From positions 1-6,312 of the forward strand of contig JAITVB010000022.1 in the NCBI GenBank assembly GCA_031286025.1: a stretch of DNA of 6,312 nucleotides. Direction: 5' to 3'. Positions 1-6,312 of the stretch are shown here, one piece after another; position 1 is the stretch's first letter; each line of letters begins with the position of its first letter. Source of the DNA: Rikenellaceae bacterium (GTDB taxonomy: Bacteria; Bacteroidota; Bacteroidia; Bacteroidales; Rikenellaceae). The notes below the pieces were generated by a model. It did not search any database, had not been told where the DNA came from, and worked only from the letters and a program-made list of their open reading frames with translations. The position numbers and the translations under genes are program-made.

Positions 1-1897
1 TGATGGCGTTGGGCAGGCACGCTTCGAGGTAGTTGTAGCCGAAGTCGCGGGCCACATAGCGGTGTGAACGGTCGTGGTCGTCCCAGTTCTGGGCGGCCAT
101 CAATATCGGAATTCCGGCACAGGCGATCGTTGCCGCCGCGGCAGCCACAGCCGGTTTTTTGAGCGCCTTTGACAGCAACTCCCATATCCACAACACACCC
201 AACCCCACCCAGATCGCAAAGGCGTAGAACGATCCGGCATAGGCGTAATCGCGCTCGCGCGGCTCGCCCGGCGTCTGGTTGAGGTAGAGCACGATGGCCA
301 ACCCGGTCATGAAGAAGAGCCACATCACTACCGAAAAATCCTTCCCGTCGCGGTTCAGGTGGTAAAGCAAGCCGGCCAGACCGAGCAGGAACGGCAAGAA
401 GTAATATTTGTTGCGCCCTTTGTTGTCGGCCGTGTCCGCGGGGATGTCCTTCTGCGGGCCGAGGTAGATGTCGTCGATCGGGGTGATGCCCGAGAGCCAG
501 TTGCCGTCGGTGATCGAACCGGTCGATTGCAGGTCGCTCTGGCGTCCGACGAAGTTCCACAGGAAATAGCGCCAATACATGAAATTGACCTGGTAAGAGA
601 AGAAAAAGCGCAGGTTCTCGCCGAAAGTCGGCACGACGACCGTCTGATCGTAGACCTGTACCGGGCGGCCGGAAACCTGGCCCCAGACTTTGTATTCCTC
701 GATGTGGCCCTCGCGGTTGCTATGCATCCGGGGGAAAAACGACGAGGGCTCGAATTTGTAGCCCGCGATGCGTTGGATCGGTTCGTATTTGCTGTCGTCG
801 CCCACATAGTAAGCGGTTTTCATATCGGCATCGACGATCAACGACGAGTAGTTCTGGCCATGTAACAGCGGGCGTTGGCCATACTGGTCGCGGGCCAACA
901 GCGAGTAAAGTCCATAGGGATTGCTCGGACCGTTGCTGTTCATCGGCGGATTGGCGGCCGAACGGATGATCACCGAGGCATAGGAACTGTATCCCAACAG
1001 TACGACCGTGGTCATCAGCAGGAACGTGTTCCAGAACGCCTTTCCCTTTTTGTGGGTAAACCACACCGCCCAACCGAGCACGGCAAAGAGCATTACGGCA
1101 TAGACCGCCATTCCCGAATTGACCGGAAATCCGAAGCCGTTGACAAACATCCGGTCAATGAACGCTCCGATCTGCACCGTCCACGGAATGAGCATATAGA
1201 GCACATAGATGACCAGAGCGGCAGCAATCGCCGTGGCATACAACACACCTTTGCGGGTGGTCTGCGGATATTTCTTGAAATAGTAGATGAACACCATCGC
1301 CGGGAAGGCCAACAGGTTGAGCAAGTGAACCCCGATCGAAAGCCCCATCAGGTAGGCGATCAACACCAACCAACGGTTGGCATGAGGCGCGTCGGCCACG
1401 TTTTCCCACTGGAGCATGGCCCAAAAGACGATCGCCGTAAAGAACGACGACAGGGCGTAGACCTCGCCCTCGGCCGCCGAAAACCAGAACGTGTCGGAAA
1501 ACGTGTAAGCCAACGCCCCGATCAGCCCGGCGCCCATGATGGCCAGGATTTGGCCCTGCGAGAGTTCTTCGCGGCTTTTCCTGAAACATTTGCGGGCCAG
1601 GTGGGTGATCGTCCAACAGAGGAACAGGATCGTGAAGGCGCTCGCCAGGGCCGACATCGCGTTAACCATCATCGCCACGTGGGCCGTGTCGGCGGCAAAC
1701 ATCGTGAAGAACCGCGAAATCATCATGAAAAGCGGCGCTCCGGGAGGGTGGCCCACTTCGAGTTTGTAGGAAGTGGCGATAAATTCGCTGCAGTCCCACA
1801 GGCTCGCCGTCGGTTCCATCGTCATCAGGTAAGTGGTCGCCGCAATTGCAAACGAGAGCCAACCGGTGATCAGGTTGTATTTTTTGTAGGTATCCAT
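1..1897 (-). CDS. DUF2723 / GT117-type membrane protein O-glycosyltransferase (N-terminal 632 codons, 3' end beyond window)
   Basis: Translating the minus strand from the ATG at 1897 gives 632 codons with no stop to the left edge, so the C-terminus is missing. The frame holds the family's landmarks in order. Loop 1 after the first membrane helix has W34-D-C-S-E38, then E47 and GHPPGAP (49-55). These are followed by EGEVYAL (143-149), GLSIGVHLLNLL (185-196), ARDQYG (335-340), the block EPRERDYAYAGSFYAF (545-560) and QNWDDHDRS (603-611). About a dozen hydrophobic helices flank a large hydrophilic loop at roughly 312-497. This matches the Bacteroidetes DUF2723 (PF11028) family, related to human TMEM260, an O-mannosyltransferase of the GT-C fold. 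Catalytic acidic residues in loop 1 (D35, E38 or E47) are inferred from GT-C enzymes in general. The likely role is transfer of sugar from a lipid-linked donor to exported proteins; donor and substrate are unknown. Family members usually exceed 900 residues. The gene is divergent from cysS. Family assignment is firm; the exact reaction is not. Confidence 0.93.
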   Translation of the reverse strand, partial: MDTYKKYNLITGWLSFAIAATTYLMTMEPTASLWDCSEFIATSYKLEVGHPPGAPLFMMISRFFTMFAADTAHVAMMVNAMSALASAFTILFLCWTITHLARKCFRKSREELSQGQILAIMGAGLIGALAYTFSDTFWFSAAEGEVYALSSFFTAIVFWAMLQWENVADAPHANRWLVLIAYLMGLSIGVHLLNLLAFPAMVFIYYFKKYPQTTRKGVLYATAIAAALVIYVLYMLIPWTVQIGAFIDRMFVNGFGFPVNSGMAVYAVMLFAVLGWAVWFTHKKGKAFWNTFLLMTTVVLLGYSSYASVIIRSAANPPMNSNGPSNPYGLYSLLARDQYGQRPLLHGQNYSSLIVDADMKTAYYVGDDSKYEPIQRIAGYKFEPSSFFPRMHSNREGHIEEYKVWGQVSGRPVQVYDQTVVVPTFGENLRFFFSYQVNFMYWRYFLWNFVGRQSDLQSTGSITDGNWLSGITPIDDIYLGPQKDIPADTADNKGRNKYYFLPFLLGLAGLLYHLNRDGKDFSVVMWLFFMTGLAIVLYLNQTPGEPRERDYAYAGSFYAFAIWVGLGVLWIWELLSKALKKPAVAAAAATIACAGIPILMAAQNWDDHDRSHRYVARDFGYNYLEACLPNAI

Positions 1898-1918
1898 GAC
1901 AGGAGTTTCGGTTTTCGC

Positions 1919-1937
1919 CGCCGGGAACCGCCCGGCG
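1919..1937 (-). other. GC-rich hairpin in the leader of the GT117-type gene
   Basis: CGCCGGG (1919-1925) and CCCGGCG (1931-1937) form a perfect 7-bp stem around a 5-base loop. A competing 6-bp stem, CGGGAA (1922-1927) with TTCCCG (1939-1944), overlaps it, so both cannot form together. The hairpin lies between the predicted -7 element and the start codon of the minus-strand gene, probably near the 5' end of its transcript. No T-tract follows on either strand, so it is not an intrinsic terminator. It could stabilise the mRNA 5' end or affect translation; this is inference. Confidence 0.45.
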
Positions 1938-1945
1938 TTTCCCGA

Positions 1946-1953
1946 CAAAGGTA
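1946..1953 (-). promoter_or_regulatory. Bacteroidetes-type -7 promoter element for the GT117-type gene
   Basis: Read on the minus strand this is TACCTTTG, an exact match to the Bacteroidetes primary sigma factor -7 consensus TAnnTTTG. It lies 48 bp upstream of the start codon at 1897, so transcription should start near 1940 and give a leader of about 40 nt. No TTTG lies at the usual 19-21 bp further upstream. The nearest look-alike is TTTA at 1981-1978, with a spacing of 24, so the -33 box is poor. Confidence 0.5.
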
Positions 1954-2043
1954 TAAAATACACGGGAATCGAGCGAATAAATCCGGCAACTTTTTGTGGA
2001 AACGGAAATATTTTCGGATTTTTGTAATTCTTAGTTTCGCACA

Positions 2044-3516
2044 ATGGATATGGATTCGACGTTTTTTATCTATAATTCGCTCTCGCGGCGGAAGGAGGAA
2101 TTCCGGCCGCTCGACCCGCCTTTTGTGGGGGTTTACGTCTGTGGACCGACGGTTTACGGCGATCCCCATCTGGGGCATGCGCGGTCGGCCGTGACTTTCG
2201 ATCTGCTGTTCCGGTGGCTGTTGGCTTCGGGTTTCAAGGTGCGCTACGTGCGCAACATCACCGATGTGGGACACTTGGTCAACGATGCCGACGAAGGTGA
2301 GGACAAAATTCTGAAAAAAGCCCGGTTGGAACAGCTCGAACCGATGGAGGTGGCGCAATATTACACCAACCGCTACCACGACATGATGCGGATGATGAAC
2401 GTCCTGCCGCCGAGCATCGAGCCCCATGCCTCGGGACATATCATCGAGCAGATCGAACTGGTCAAGGAAATTCTGAAAAGCGGCTACGCTTACGAAAGCA
2501 ACGGCTCGGTCTATTTCGACGTCGAAAATTACAACCGCGACCACAAGTACGGAAAACTGTCGGGCCGTGTGCTCGACGAGCTCCAGACCGGCACGCGCGA
2601 CACCGAGGGGCAGGGCGATAAGCGCCACGCGTATGATTTCGCCCTCTGGAAAAGGGCTTCGTCCGAACACATCATGCGTTGGCCTTCGCCTTGGAGCGAA
2701 GGATTTCCGGGGTGGCACCTCGAATGCTCGGCGATGAGCACCAAGTACCTGGGTGAGCATTTTGACATTCATGGCGGAGGGATGGACCTGCTCTTCCCCC
2801 ACCACGAATGCGAGATCGCCCAGAACACCGCCGCCCACGGCAGCGATTCGGCCCGCTGTTGGATGCACAACAACATGATCACCATCAACGGCCAGAAGAT
2901 GGGCAAATCGCTCGGCAACTCGATCTCGCTCGATGAGTTTTTTACGGGAACCCATCCGTTGCTCACGCAGGCTTACCGGCCGACGACAATCCGTTTCTTC
3001 ATCCTGCAGGCCCACTACCGTTCGACGCTCGATTTTTCGAACGAAGCGTTGCAGGCGGCTGAAAAGGGGTTGGAGAGGCTGATGAAAGGGGTGGCGGCGA
3101 TCGGGAAGATCAAGCCTTCGGCCGCATCGACGGTCGACGTGGCCGAGTTCGACAAGGCGTGGCGTGCGGCAATGAATGACGACCTGAACAGTTCCGTGGC
3201 CATTTCTGTGCTTTTCGACTGGGTACGCATCATCAACCAACTCAACGACGGGCAGCAGCAGATTACCGCGGCCGATCTCGAAACATTGACCGAAAGTGCC
3301 CGCACATTGGTTTTCGACGTGCTCGGGCTGCAGGACGAGGCCGGGAACGACCGGATGGAACTCGTCGGCGGGTTGATGGGACTGATCCTCGACATCCGTT
3401 CGTCGGCCAAGGCCAACAAGGACTGGCCCACCTCGGACAAGATCCGCGATGCCCTCACCGCCTTGGGTATCAAGGTCAAAGACGGCAGAGAAGGGTCGGA
3501 CTGGGAATTCTGTTAA
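2044..3516 (+). CDS. cysS: Cysteinyl-tRNA synthetase (CysRS)
   Basis: A complete 490-residue class I aminoacyl-tRNA synthetase that charges tRNA-Cys with cysteine using ATP in the cytoplasm. The length is normal for the family, though slightly longer than the E. coli enzyme. The HIGH signature is HLGH (42-45). The zinc site used to select cysteine is intact by alignment with E. coli: C33 in [10 protein letters not shown]228 in GWHLECS, and H253 and E257 in FPHHECE. The KMSKS loop reads KMGKS (285-289), a variant I associate with Bacteroidetes CysRS. The helical anticodon-binding region fills roughly 320-490, and the last residue is a cysteine. The ATG at 2044 was chosen because it is the first in frame after the divergent region; the ATG at 2050 would drop only two residues. 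No Shine-Dalgarno or T-box leader is visible. The only -7-like strings upstream, TATTTTCG (2009-2016) and TAGTTTCG (2032-2039), each miss TAnnTTTG by one base. No terminator separates it from dsbD. Confidence 0.98.
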   Translation: MDMDSTFFIYNSLSRRKEEFRPLDPPFVGVYVCGPTVYGDPHLGHARSAVTFDLLFRWLLASGFKVRYVRNITDVGHLVNDADEGEDKILKKARLEQLEPMEVAQYYTNRYHDMMRMMNVLPPSIEPHASGHIIEQIELVKEILKSGYAYESNGSVYFDVENYNRDHKYGKLSGRVLDELQTGTRDTEGQGDKRHAYDFALWKRASSEHIMRWPSPWSEGFPGWHLECSAMSTKYLGEHFDIHGGGMDLLFPHHECEIAQNTAAHGSDSARCWMHNNMITINGQKMGKSLGNSISLDEFFTGTHPLLTQAYRPTTIRFFILQAHYRSTLDFSNEALQAAEKGLERLMKGVAAIGKIKPSAASTVDVAEFDKAWRAAMNDDLNSSVAISVLFDWVRIINQLNDGQQQITAADLETLTESARTLVFDVLGLQDEAGNDRMELVGGLMGLILDIRSSAKANKDWPTSDKIRDALTALGIKVKDGREGSDWEFC

Positions 3517-3547
3517 CGATATCGCCAACACACACAGGCAACGAAGA

Positions 3548-5650
3548 ATGAAAAAACTCCTGCCGATCCTCGCTCTCTGGGCGTTCTCGATCACCTTGTT
3601 CGGACAGATGCCCGATCCCGTTTCGTGGCGGGCCGAGGCCAAAGCGACCCGGATCGCGAACGAATTTGACATGATGCTGACCGCCACGATCCAACATCCG
3701 TGGCACATGTACGATACCGGCCCCTATCAGGACGGTCCCAACGCCACGGCTTTCACTTTCTCGCCAGGTGTGGGGTGTGTGTTGGTCGACAAAGTGCGGA
3801 TGGAGACCAAGCCTCACCGGGCCTATGACAATACTTTCCGGATGGAGGTGGGCACGTTTTCGGGCACGGCCGTTTTCATCCAACGAGTGCGGGTAACCGC
3901 CGCCGGGCCGGTGCAGATAAAAGGGTCGGTCGAGTATCAGGTGTGCGATGACCAGAGTTGCCTCGCTCCGACCGAATGGGACTTCTCGGTCGAGTTGAAG
4001 GGAGCGGCGGTCACAGAACCGGCTGCCGCAGAGGGCACCGTCGCGGCCGACAGCAAAACGGCAGCCGAAGCGGAAACAGTGCCGGAGAAAGCTCCGGACA
4101 ACACCGCTTTTGAACGGGCCGGTGAAACGACAACCGGGACGTTGGCCCCTGAGGCTTCGACGCCCGTGGGTGGCGGATCGTTCTGGAGCGTGATCCTCGA
4201 AGCGATCCTGTGGGGCTTCGTTGCGCTGTTGACCCCATGCGTTTTCCCGATGGTGCCGATGACCGTGTCGTTCTTCATCAAAAGTAATGAGGGAAAGCGG
4301 AGAGGGCGCTTTATGGCGCTGCTTTACGGCATTTCGATCGTCGCCCTTTATACGCTGCCCATTGCGGTGATTATCCTGGTAACCTATTTTGCCGGGGGAG
4401 AAACTGTGACGGCCGATATTTTCAACTGGTTGGCGACGCATTGGATTCCGAATGTGCTGTTCTTCCTGGTGTTCATGGTCTTTGCGGCTTCGTTCTTCGG
4501 GGCATTCGAAATCCGGATGCCGAGCAGGTTGGTCAATAAAAGCGACGCCAAGGCCGACAAAGGCGGGTTGGTCGGCGTATTCTTCATGGCGTTGACACTG
4601 GTGTTGGTATCGTTCTCATGCACGGGGCCCATCGTCGGGTCGATCCTGATCAAATCCACGCAAGGCGAGATTTGGGAGCCGATCATTACGATGCTCGCTT
4701 TTTCGATCGCCTTTGCACTTCCGTTCACGATCTTCGCATTTTTCCCGTCGATGCTCAAAAACCTGCCGAAGTCGGGCGGGTGGTTGAATGCGGTCAAAGT
4801 AACCCTCGGATTCCTCGAAACGGCTTTGGGGCTGAAATTCCTGAGCGTGGCCGACCAGACCTACCATTGGGGGATTCTCGATCGCGAGGTCTATCTGGCC
4901 ATCTGGATCGCAGTATTTGCCTTGTTGGGTGTTTACTTGTTAGGCAAGCTGAAATTTGCGCACGACAACGAGGTGAAACATATCGGCGCAGGCCGTCTGT
5001 TCCTGGCGATCATTACGTTGTCATTTGTGGTTTACCTCGTACCGGGCATGTGGGGCGCGCCGCTCAAGGGGCTTTCGGGCTACCTACCGCCGCTGCACAC
5101 ACAGGATTTTATATTGGGGCCGGACCGAAGCAATTCGCCGGGCGAAGACAAGGCGGACGGAGCGGTGTCTGAGTTCGGATTTGCGCCGAAATACAGCGAT
5201 TTTCTCCATCTGGAACACGGGCTGCAAGGATTTTTTGATTATGAAGAAGCGTTGGCCTACTCCCGAAAAGTACAAAAACCACTGTTTGTCGATTTCACCG
5301 GCCATGGCTGCGTCAACTGCCGCGAAATGGAGATGAAGGTGTGGTCGGATCCGCGGGTGATGAACCTGTTGCGCGAGAGGTATGTGATCGTCGCCCTCTA
5401 TTCCGACGATAAAAAGGAGGTTCCCGAATCGGAATGGATCGAAACCGAGTCCGGAAAAGTGCTGAAAAGTCTCGGGAAGATCAATTCCTACATAGTGAAT
5501 AAAAAATTCGGAATGAACGCCCAACCGTACTACGTGCTTCTCGGGCCGAACGAAAAAGTGCTCGCTCCGCCCCGGGGGTATGACCTCGACGTGGCGGCGT
5601 TCGTCCGTTTCCTCGAAACGGGATTGGCCAATTATGCACGTTTGGAATAA
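3548..5650 (+). CDS. dsbD: Full-length thiol:disulfide interchange protein of the DsbD family
   Basis: A 700-residue inner-membrane protein that moves electrons from cytoplasmic thioredoxin to periplasmic thiols, supporting disulfide isomerisation and cytochrome c maturation in characterised relatives. All three DsbD modules are present. A signal peptide (MKKLLPILALWAFSITLFGQ) precedes an N-terminal domain with C133 and C138 in VCDDQSC. An Ala/Glu/Thr-rich linker (about 152-207) leads to eight hydrophobic helices (about 212-503). These carry the membrane cysteine pair C231 in LLTPCVFPMVPM and C358 in SFSCTGP. A C-terminal thioredoxin-like domain (about 555-700) has the active site C588-V-N-C591 and a probable cis-proline at P660. 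The start at 3548 is preferred because it begins the signal peptide; the frame is open upstream to 3449, but that extension overlaps cysS and would bury the signal. The N-terminal pair is spaced CX4C where E. coli DsbD has CX5C. It lies 31 bp after cysS, so co-transcription is likely, and the strong terminator at 5671 follows it. Confidence 0.95.
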   Translation: MKKLLPILALWAFSITLFGQMPDPVSWRAEAKATRIANEFDMMLTATIQHPWHMYDTGPYQDGPNATAFTFSPGVGCVLVDKVRMETKPHRAYDNTFRMEVGTFSGTAVFIQRVRVTAAGPVQIKGSVEYQVCDDQSCLAPTEWDFSVELKGAAVTEPAAAEGTVAADSKTAAEAETVPEKAPDNTAFERAGETTTGTLAPEASTPVGGGSFWSVILEAILWGFVALLTPCVFPMVPMTVSFFIKSNEGKRRGRFMALLYGISIVALYTLPIAVIILVTYFAGGETVTADIFNWLATHWIPNVLFFLVFMVFAASFFGAFEIRMPSRLVNKSDAKADKGGLVGVFFMALTLVLVSFSCTGPIVGSILIKSTQGEIWEPIITMLAFSIAFALPFTIFAFFPSMLKNLPKSGGWLNAVKVTLGFLETALGLKFLSVADQTYHWGILDREVYLAIWIAVFALLGVYLLGKLKFAHDNEVKHIGAGRLFLAIITLSFVVYLVPGMWGAPLKGLSGYLPPLHTQDFILGPDRSNSPGEDKADGAVSEFGFAPKYSDFLHLEHGLQGFFDYEEALAYSRKVQKPLFVDFTGHGCVNCREMEMKVWSDPRVMNLLRERYVIVALYSDDKKEVPESEWIETESGKVLKSLGKINSYIVNKKFGMNAQPYYVLLGPNEKVLAPPRGYDLDVAAFVRFLETGLANYARLE

Positions 5651-5670
5651 GACTTTTCGAGTACGAGAGG

Positions 5671-5714
5671 CCTGTCATTTCCCGTCGCGATGGGAAATGA
5701 CAGGTTTCTTTTTT
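5671..5714 (+). terminator. Intrinsic (rho-independent) terminator of the cysS-dsbD unit
   Basis: CCTGTCATTTCCC (5671-5683) pairs perfectly with GGGAAATGACAGG (5692-5704), a 13-bp stem around an 8-base loop. The stem is followed at once by TTTCTTTTTT (5705-5714). It begins 20 bp after the dsbD stop codon. On the minus strand no T-tract follows the stem, so it acts in the plus direction only. Confidence 0.93.
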
Positions 5715-5721
5715 ATATTTG
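5714..5721 (+). promoter_or_regulatory. Bacteroidetes-type -7 promoter element for the flavin reductase gene
   Basis: TATATTTG matches the TAnnTTTG consensus exactly and sits 19 bp before the ATG at 5741, which implies a short leader of roughly 10-15 nt. The first base of the element is the last T of the preceding terminator's T-tract. The -33 position falls inside the right arm of the terminator stem and shows no good TTTG. This placement also argues against an in-frame start at 5690, which lies inside the terminator hairpin upstream of the promoter. Confidence 0.6.
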
Positions 5722-5740
5722 CATCAGAAAGTCCCAAGAA

Positions 5741-6271
5741 ATGATGCAAAAAACAGACCCCCGGCAGATTACCGACAATGTAATCGAGCTCATCGGCCGC
5801 CAATGGACGCTGATCACCGCCGGCGTACCCGAAAAATTCAACACGATGACCGCCTCGTGGGGCGGGATCGGATTCCTGTGGAACAAACCTGTGGCGTTTG
5901 TCTTTGTCCGCCCGGAGCGATACACCGACGAGTTCATGATTCGTTGCGCAGAGTTTACCCTCAGCTTTCCCGGCCCGGCCTACCGCAAGGCGCTGAACAT
6001 TTGCGGTTCGACCTCGGGCCGCGACACCGACAAAATCGCCGCTTCGGGCCTCACCCCGCACACCACCTCGCGCGGAAACGTCACTTTCGAAGAGTCGCGA
6101 CTCACCCTTGAATGCCGGAAACTCTATACCGACACTTTCCGTGAAGGCGGATTCATCGACCGTTCGATCCTCGACCAATGGTACACCACCCACGGCAACC
6201 TACACAACATCTACATCGCCGAAATCATCGAAGCCTGGATCGCTCCCGACGTTGCTAACAACATGCTCTGA
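5741..6271 (+). CDS. Flavin reductase family protein (flavoredoxin-like, FMN-binding split barrel)
   Basis: A 176-residue cytoplasmic protein resembling the flavin reductase-like domain (PF01613), whose members bind FMN and use NAD(P)H or partner electron carriers. Visible family signatures are NTMTASWG (34-41), RPERYT (58-62 region), the CGSTSGRDTDK block (88-98), and a C-terminal HNIYIAEII (155-163). The compact length fits a single-domain flavoredoxin-type protein without a partner oxygenase. The physiological electron donor and acceptor cannot be read from the sequence. Two adjacent ATGs (5741 and 5744) could start it, differing by one methionine. The frame is open upstream to an ATG at 5690, but that lies within the terminator hairpin and ahead of the predicted promoter, so the start at 5741 or 5744 is preferred. 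A gene for a zinc-ribbon-like protein begins 11 bases after the stop codon, so the two are probably co-transcribed. Confidence 0.9.
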   Translation: MMQKTDPRQITDNVIELIGRQWTLITAGVPEKFNTMTASWGGIGFLWNKPVAFVFVRPERYTDEFMIRCAEFTLSFPGPAYRKALNICGSTSGRDTDKIAASGLTPHTTSRGNVTFEESRLTLECRKLYTDTFREGGFIDRSILDQWYTTHGNLHNIYIAEIIEAWIAPDVANNML

Positions 6272-6282
6272 TAAATCCACAC

Positions 6283-6312
6283 ATGAAAGCAAAAATGTGC
6301 CAAAGTTGCGGA
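6283..6312 (+). CDS. Start of a putative zinc-ribbon protein (partial, cut by right edge)
   Basis: Ten codons are visible, reading M-K-A-K-M-C-Q-S-C-G, and the frame is open to the window end. The CxxC followed by Gly right at the N-terminus resembles small zinc-ribbon proteins of the PF12674 type (C-Q-S-C-G-M-P-L beginnings), which are often annotated as putative zinc ribbon or regulatory proteins. The ATG at 6283 is preferred, with the ATG at 6295 as an alternative that would leave only Met before the first Cys. It begins 11 bases after the flavin reductase stop, with no terminator between. With so few residues the family call is tentative, though the cysteine spacing is distinctive. Confidence 0.6.
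   Translation, partial: MKAKMCQSCG

Noticed and set aside
359..865. 168-codon plus-strand frame near the left edge
   Set aside because: It is fully contained within the minus-strand glycosyltransferase, whose conserved motifs on both sides show that the minus frame is the real one.
2009..2039. TATTTTCG and TAGTTTCG as possible cysS -7 elements
   Set aside because: Each differs from TAnnTTTG by one base. Neither has a TTTG 19-21 bp upstream, and the second would leave almost no leader. One of them may work, but neither is strong enough to annotate.
875..2194. 439-codon open frame on the plus strand opposite the glycosyltransferase
   Set aside because: It is the complement of the GT117-type gene and then runs into cysS out of frame. 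It is rich in Arg and His with no domain signature, so it is a shadow of high-GC coding DNA.
3449..3547. In-frame start at 3449 adding 33 residues to DsbD
   Set aside because: The extension overlaps the end of cysS and would place a polar stretch before an otherwise clean signal peptide beginning at 3548.
1870..3708. 612-codon open frame on the minus strand opposite cysS
   Set aside because: It lies opposite an unmistakable, complete cysS and extends into the divergent region and dsbD. Its composition (rich in Arg, His, Val, Gly) is what GC-rich codon usage produces on the complementary strand. It shows no recognisable motif.
5411..5436. AAAAAGGAGG followed by an ATG inside dsbD, resembling a Shine-Dalgarno start
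   Set aside because: The ATG opens only about 22 codons in another frame, and the stretch encodes part of the DsbD C-terminal domain. Bacteroidetes make little use of Shine-Dalgarno sites.
5690..5740. Upstream in-frame start adding 17 residues to the flavin reductase
   Set aside because: The ATG at 5690 is within the loop and right arm of the terminator hairpin and upstream of the predicted -7 element. The added residues also resemble no family N-terminus.

Overview
The window looks like an ordinary chromosomal segment from a GC-rich member of the Bacteroidales. An Alistipes-like (Rikenellaceae) genome would fit, but the species cannot be fixed from this stretch. Four things point to the lineage: a DUF2723/GT117-type membrane glycosyltransferase with the motifs typical of Bacteroidetes copies; a cysteinyl-tRNA synthetase with KMGKS in place of KMSKS; start codons without Shine-Dalgarno sequences; and two exact matches to the Bacteroidetes -7 promoter element TAnnTTTG. 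GC was judged by eye, not counted.

Layout. Positions 1-1897 (minus strand) hold the N-terminal 632 codons of the GT117-type glycosyltransferase, which runs off the left edge. A 146-bp divergent intergenic region (1898-2043) follows. It carries a good -7 element and a GC-rich leader hairpin for the minus-strand gene, and no convincing promoter for the plus-strand one. Next come complete cysS (2044-3516) and, 31 bp later without a terminator, a complete full-length dsbD-type thiol:disulfide reductase gene (3548-5650). A perfect 13-bp-stem intrinsic terminator with a T-tract (5671-5714) closes that unit. Its T-tract runs directly into the -7 element of the next unit (5714-5721), which drives a flavin-reductase-like (flavoredoxin-type) gene (5741-6271). 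Eleven bases after that gene begins a gene cut by the right edge (6283-6312). Its ten visible codons encode a C-Q-S-C-G start typical of small zinc-ribbon proteins.

How the genes relate. cysS makes Cys-tRNA for translation. DsbD passes electrons across the inner membrane to keep periplasmic cysteines reduced. The GT117-type enzyme is predicted to glycosylate exported proteins. The flavin reductase and the zinc-ribbon protein probably share a transcript. The cysteine link between cysS and dsbD is suggestive only. I see no mobile element, CRISPR array, tRNA, rRNA, defence system or other previously undescribed system. Coding density is high, and no gene-free stretch exceeds about 150 bp.
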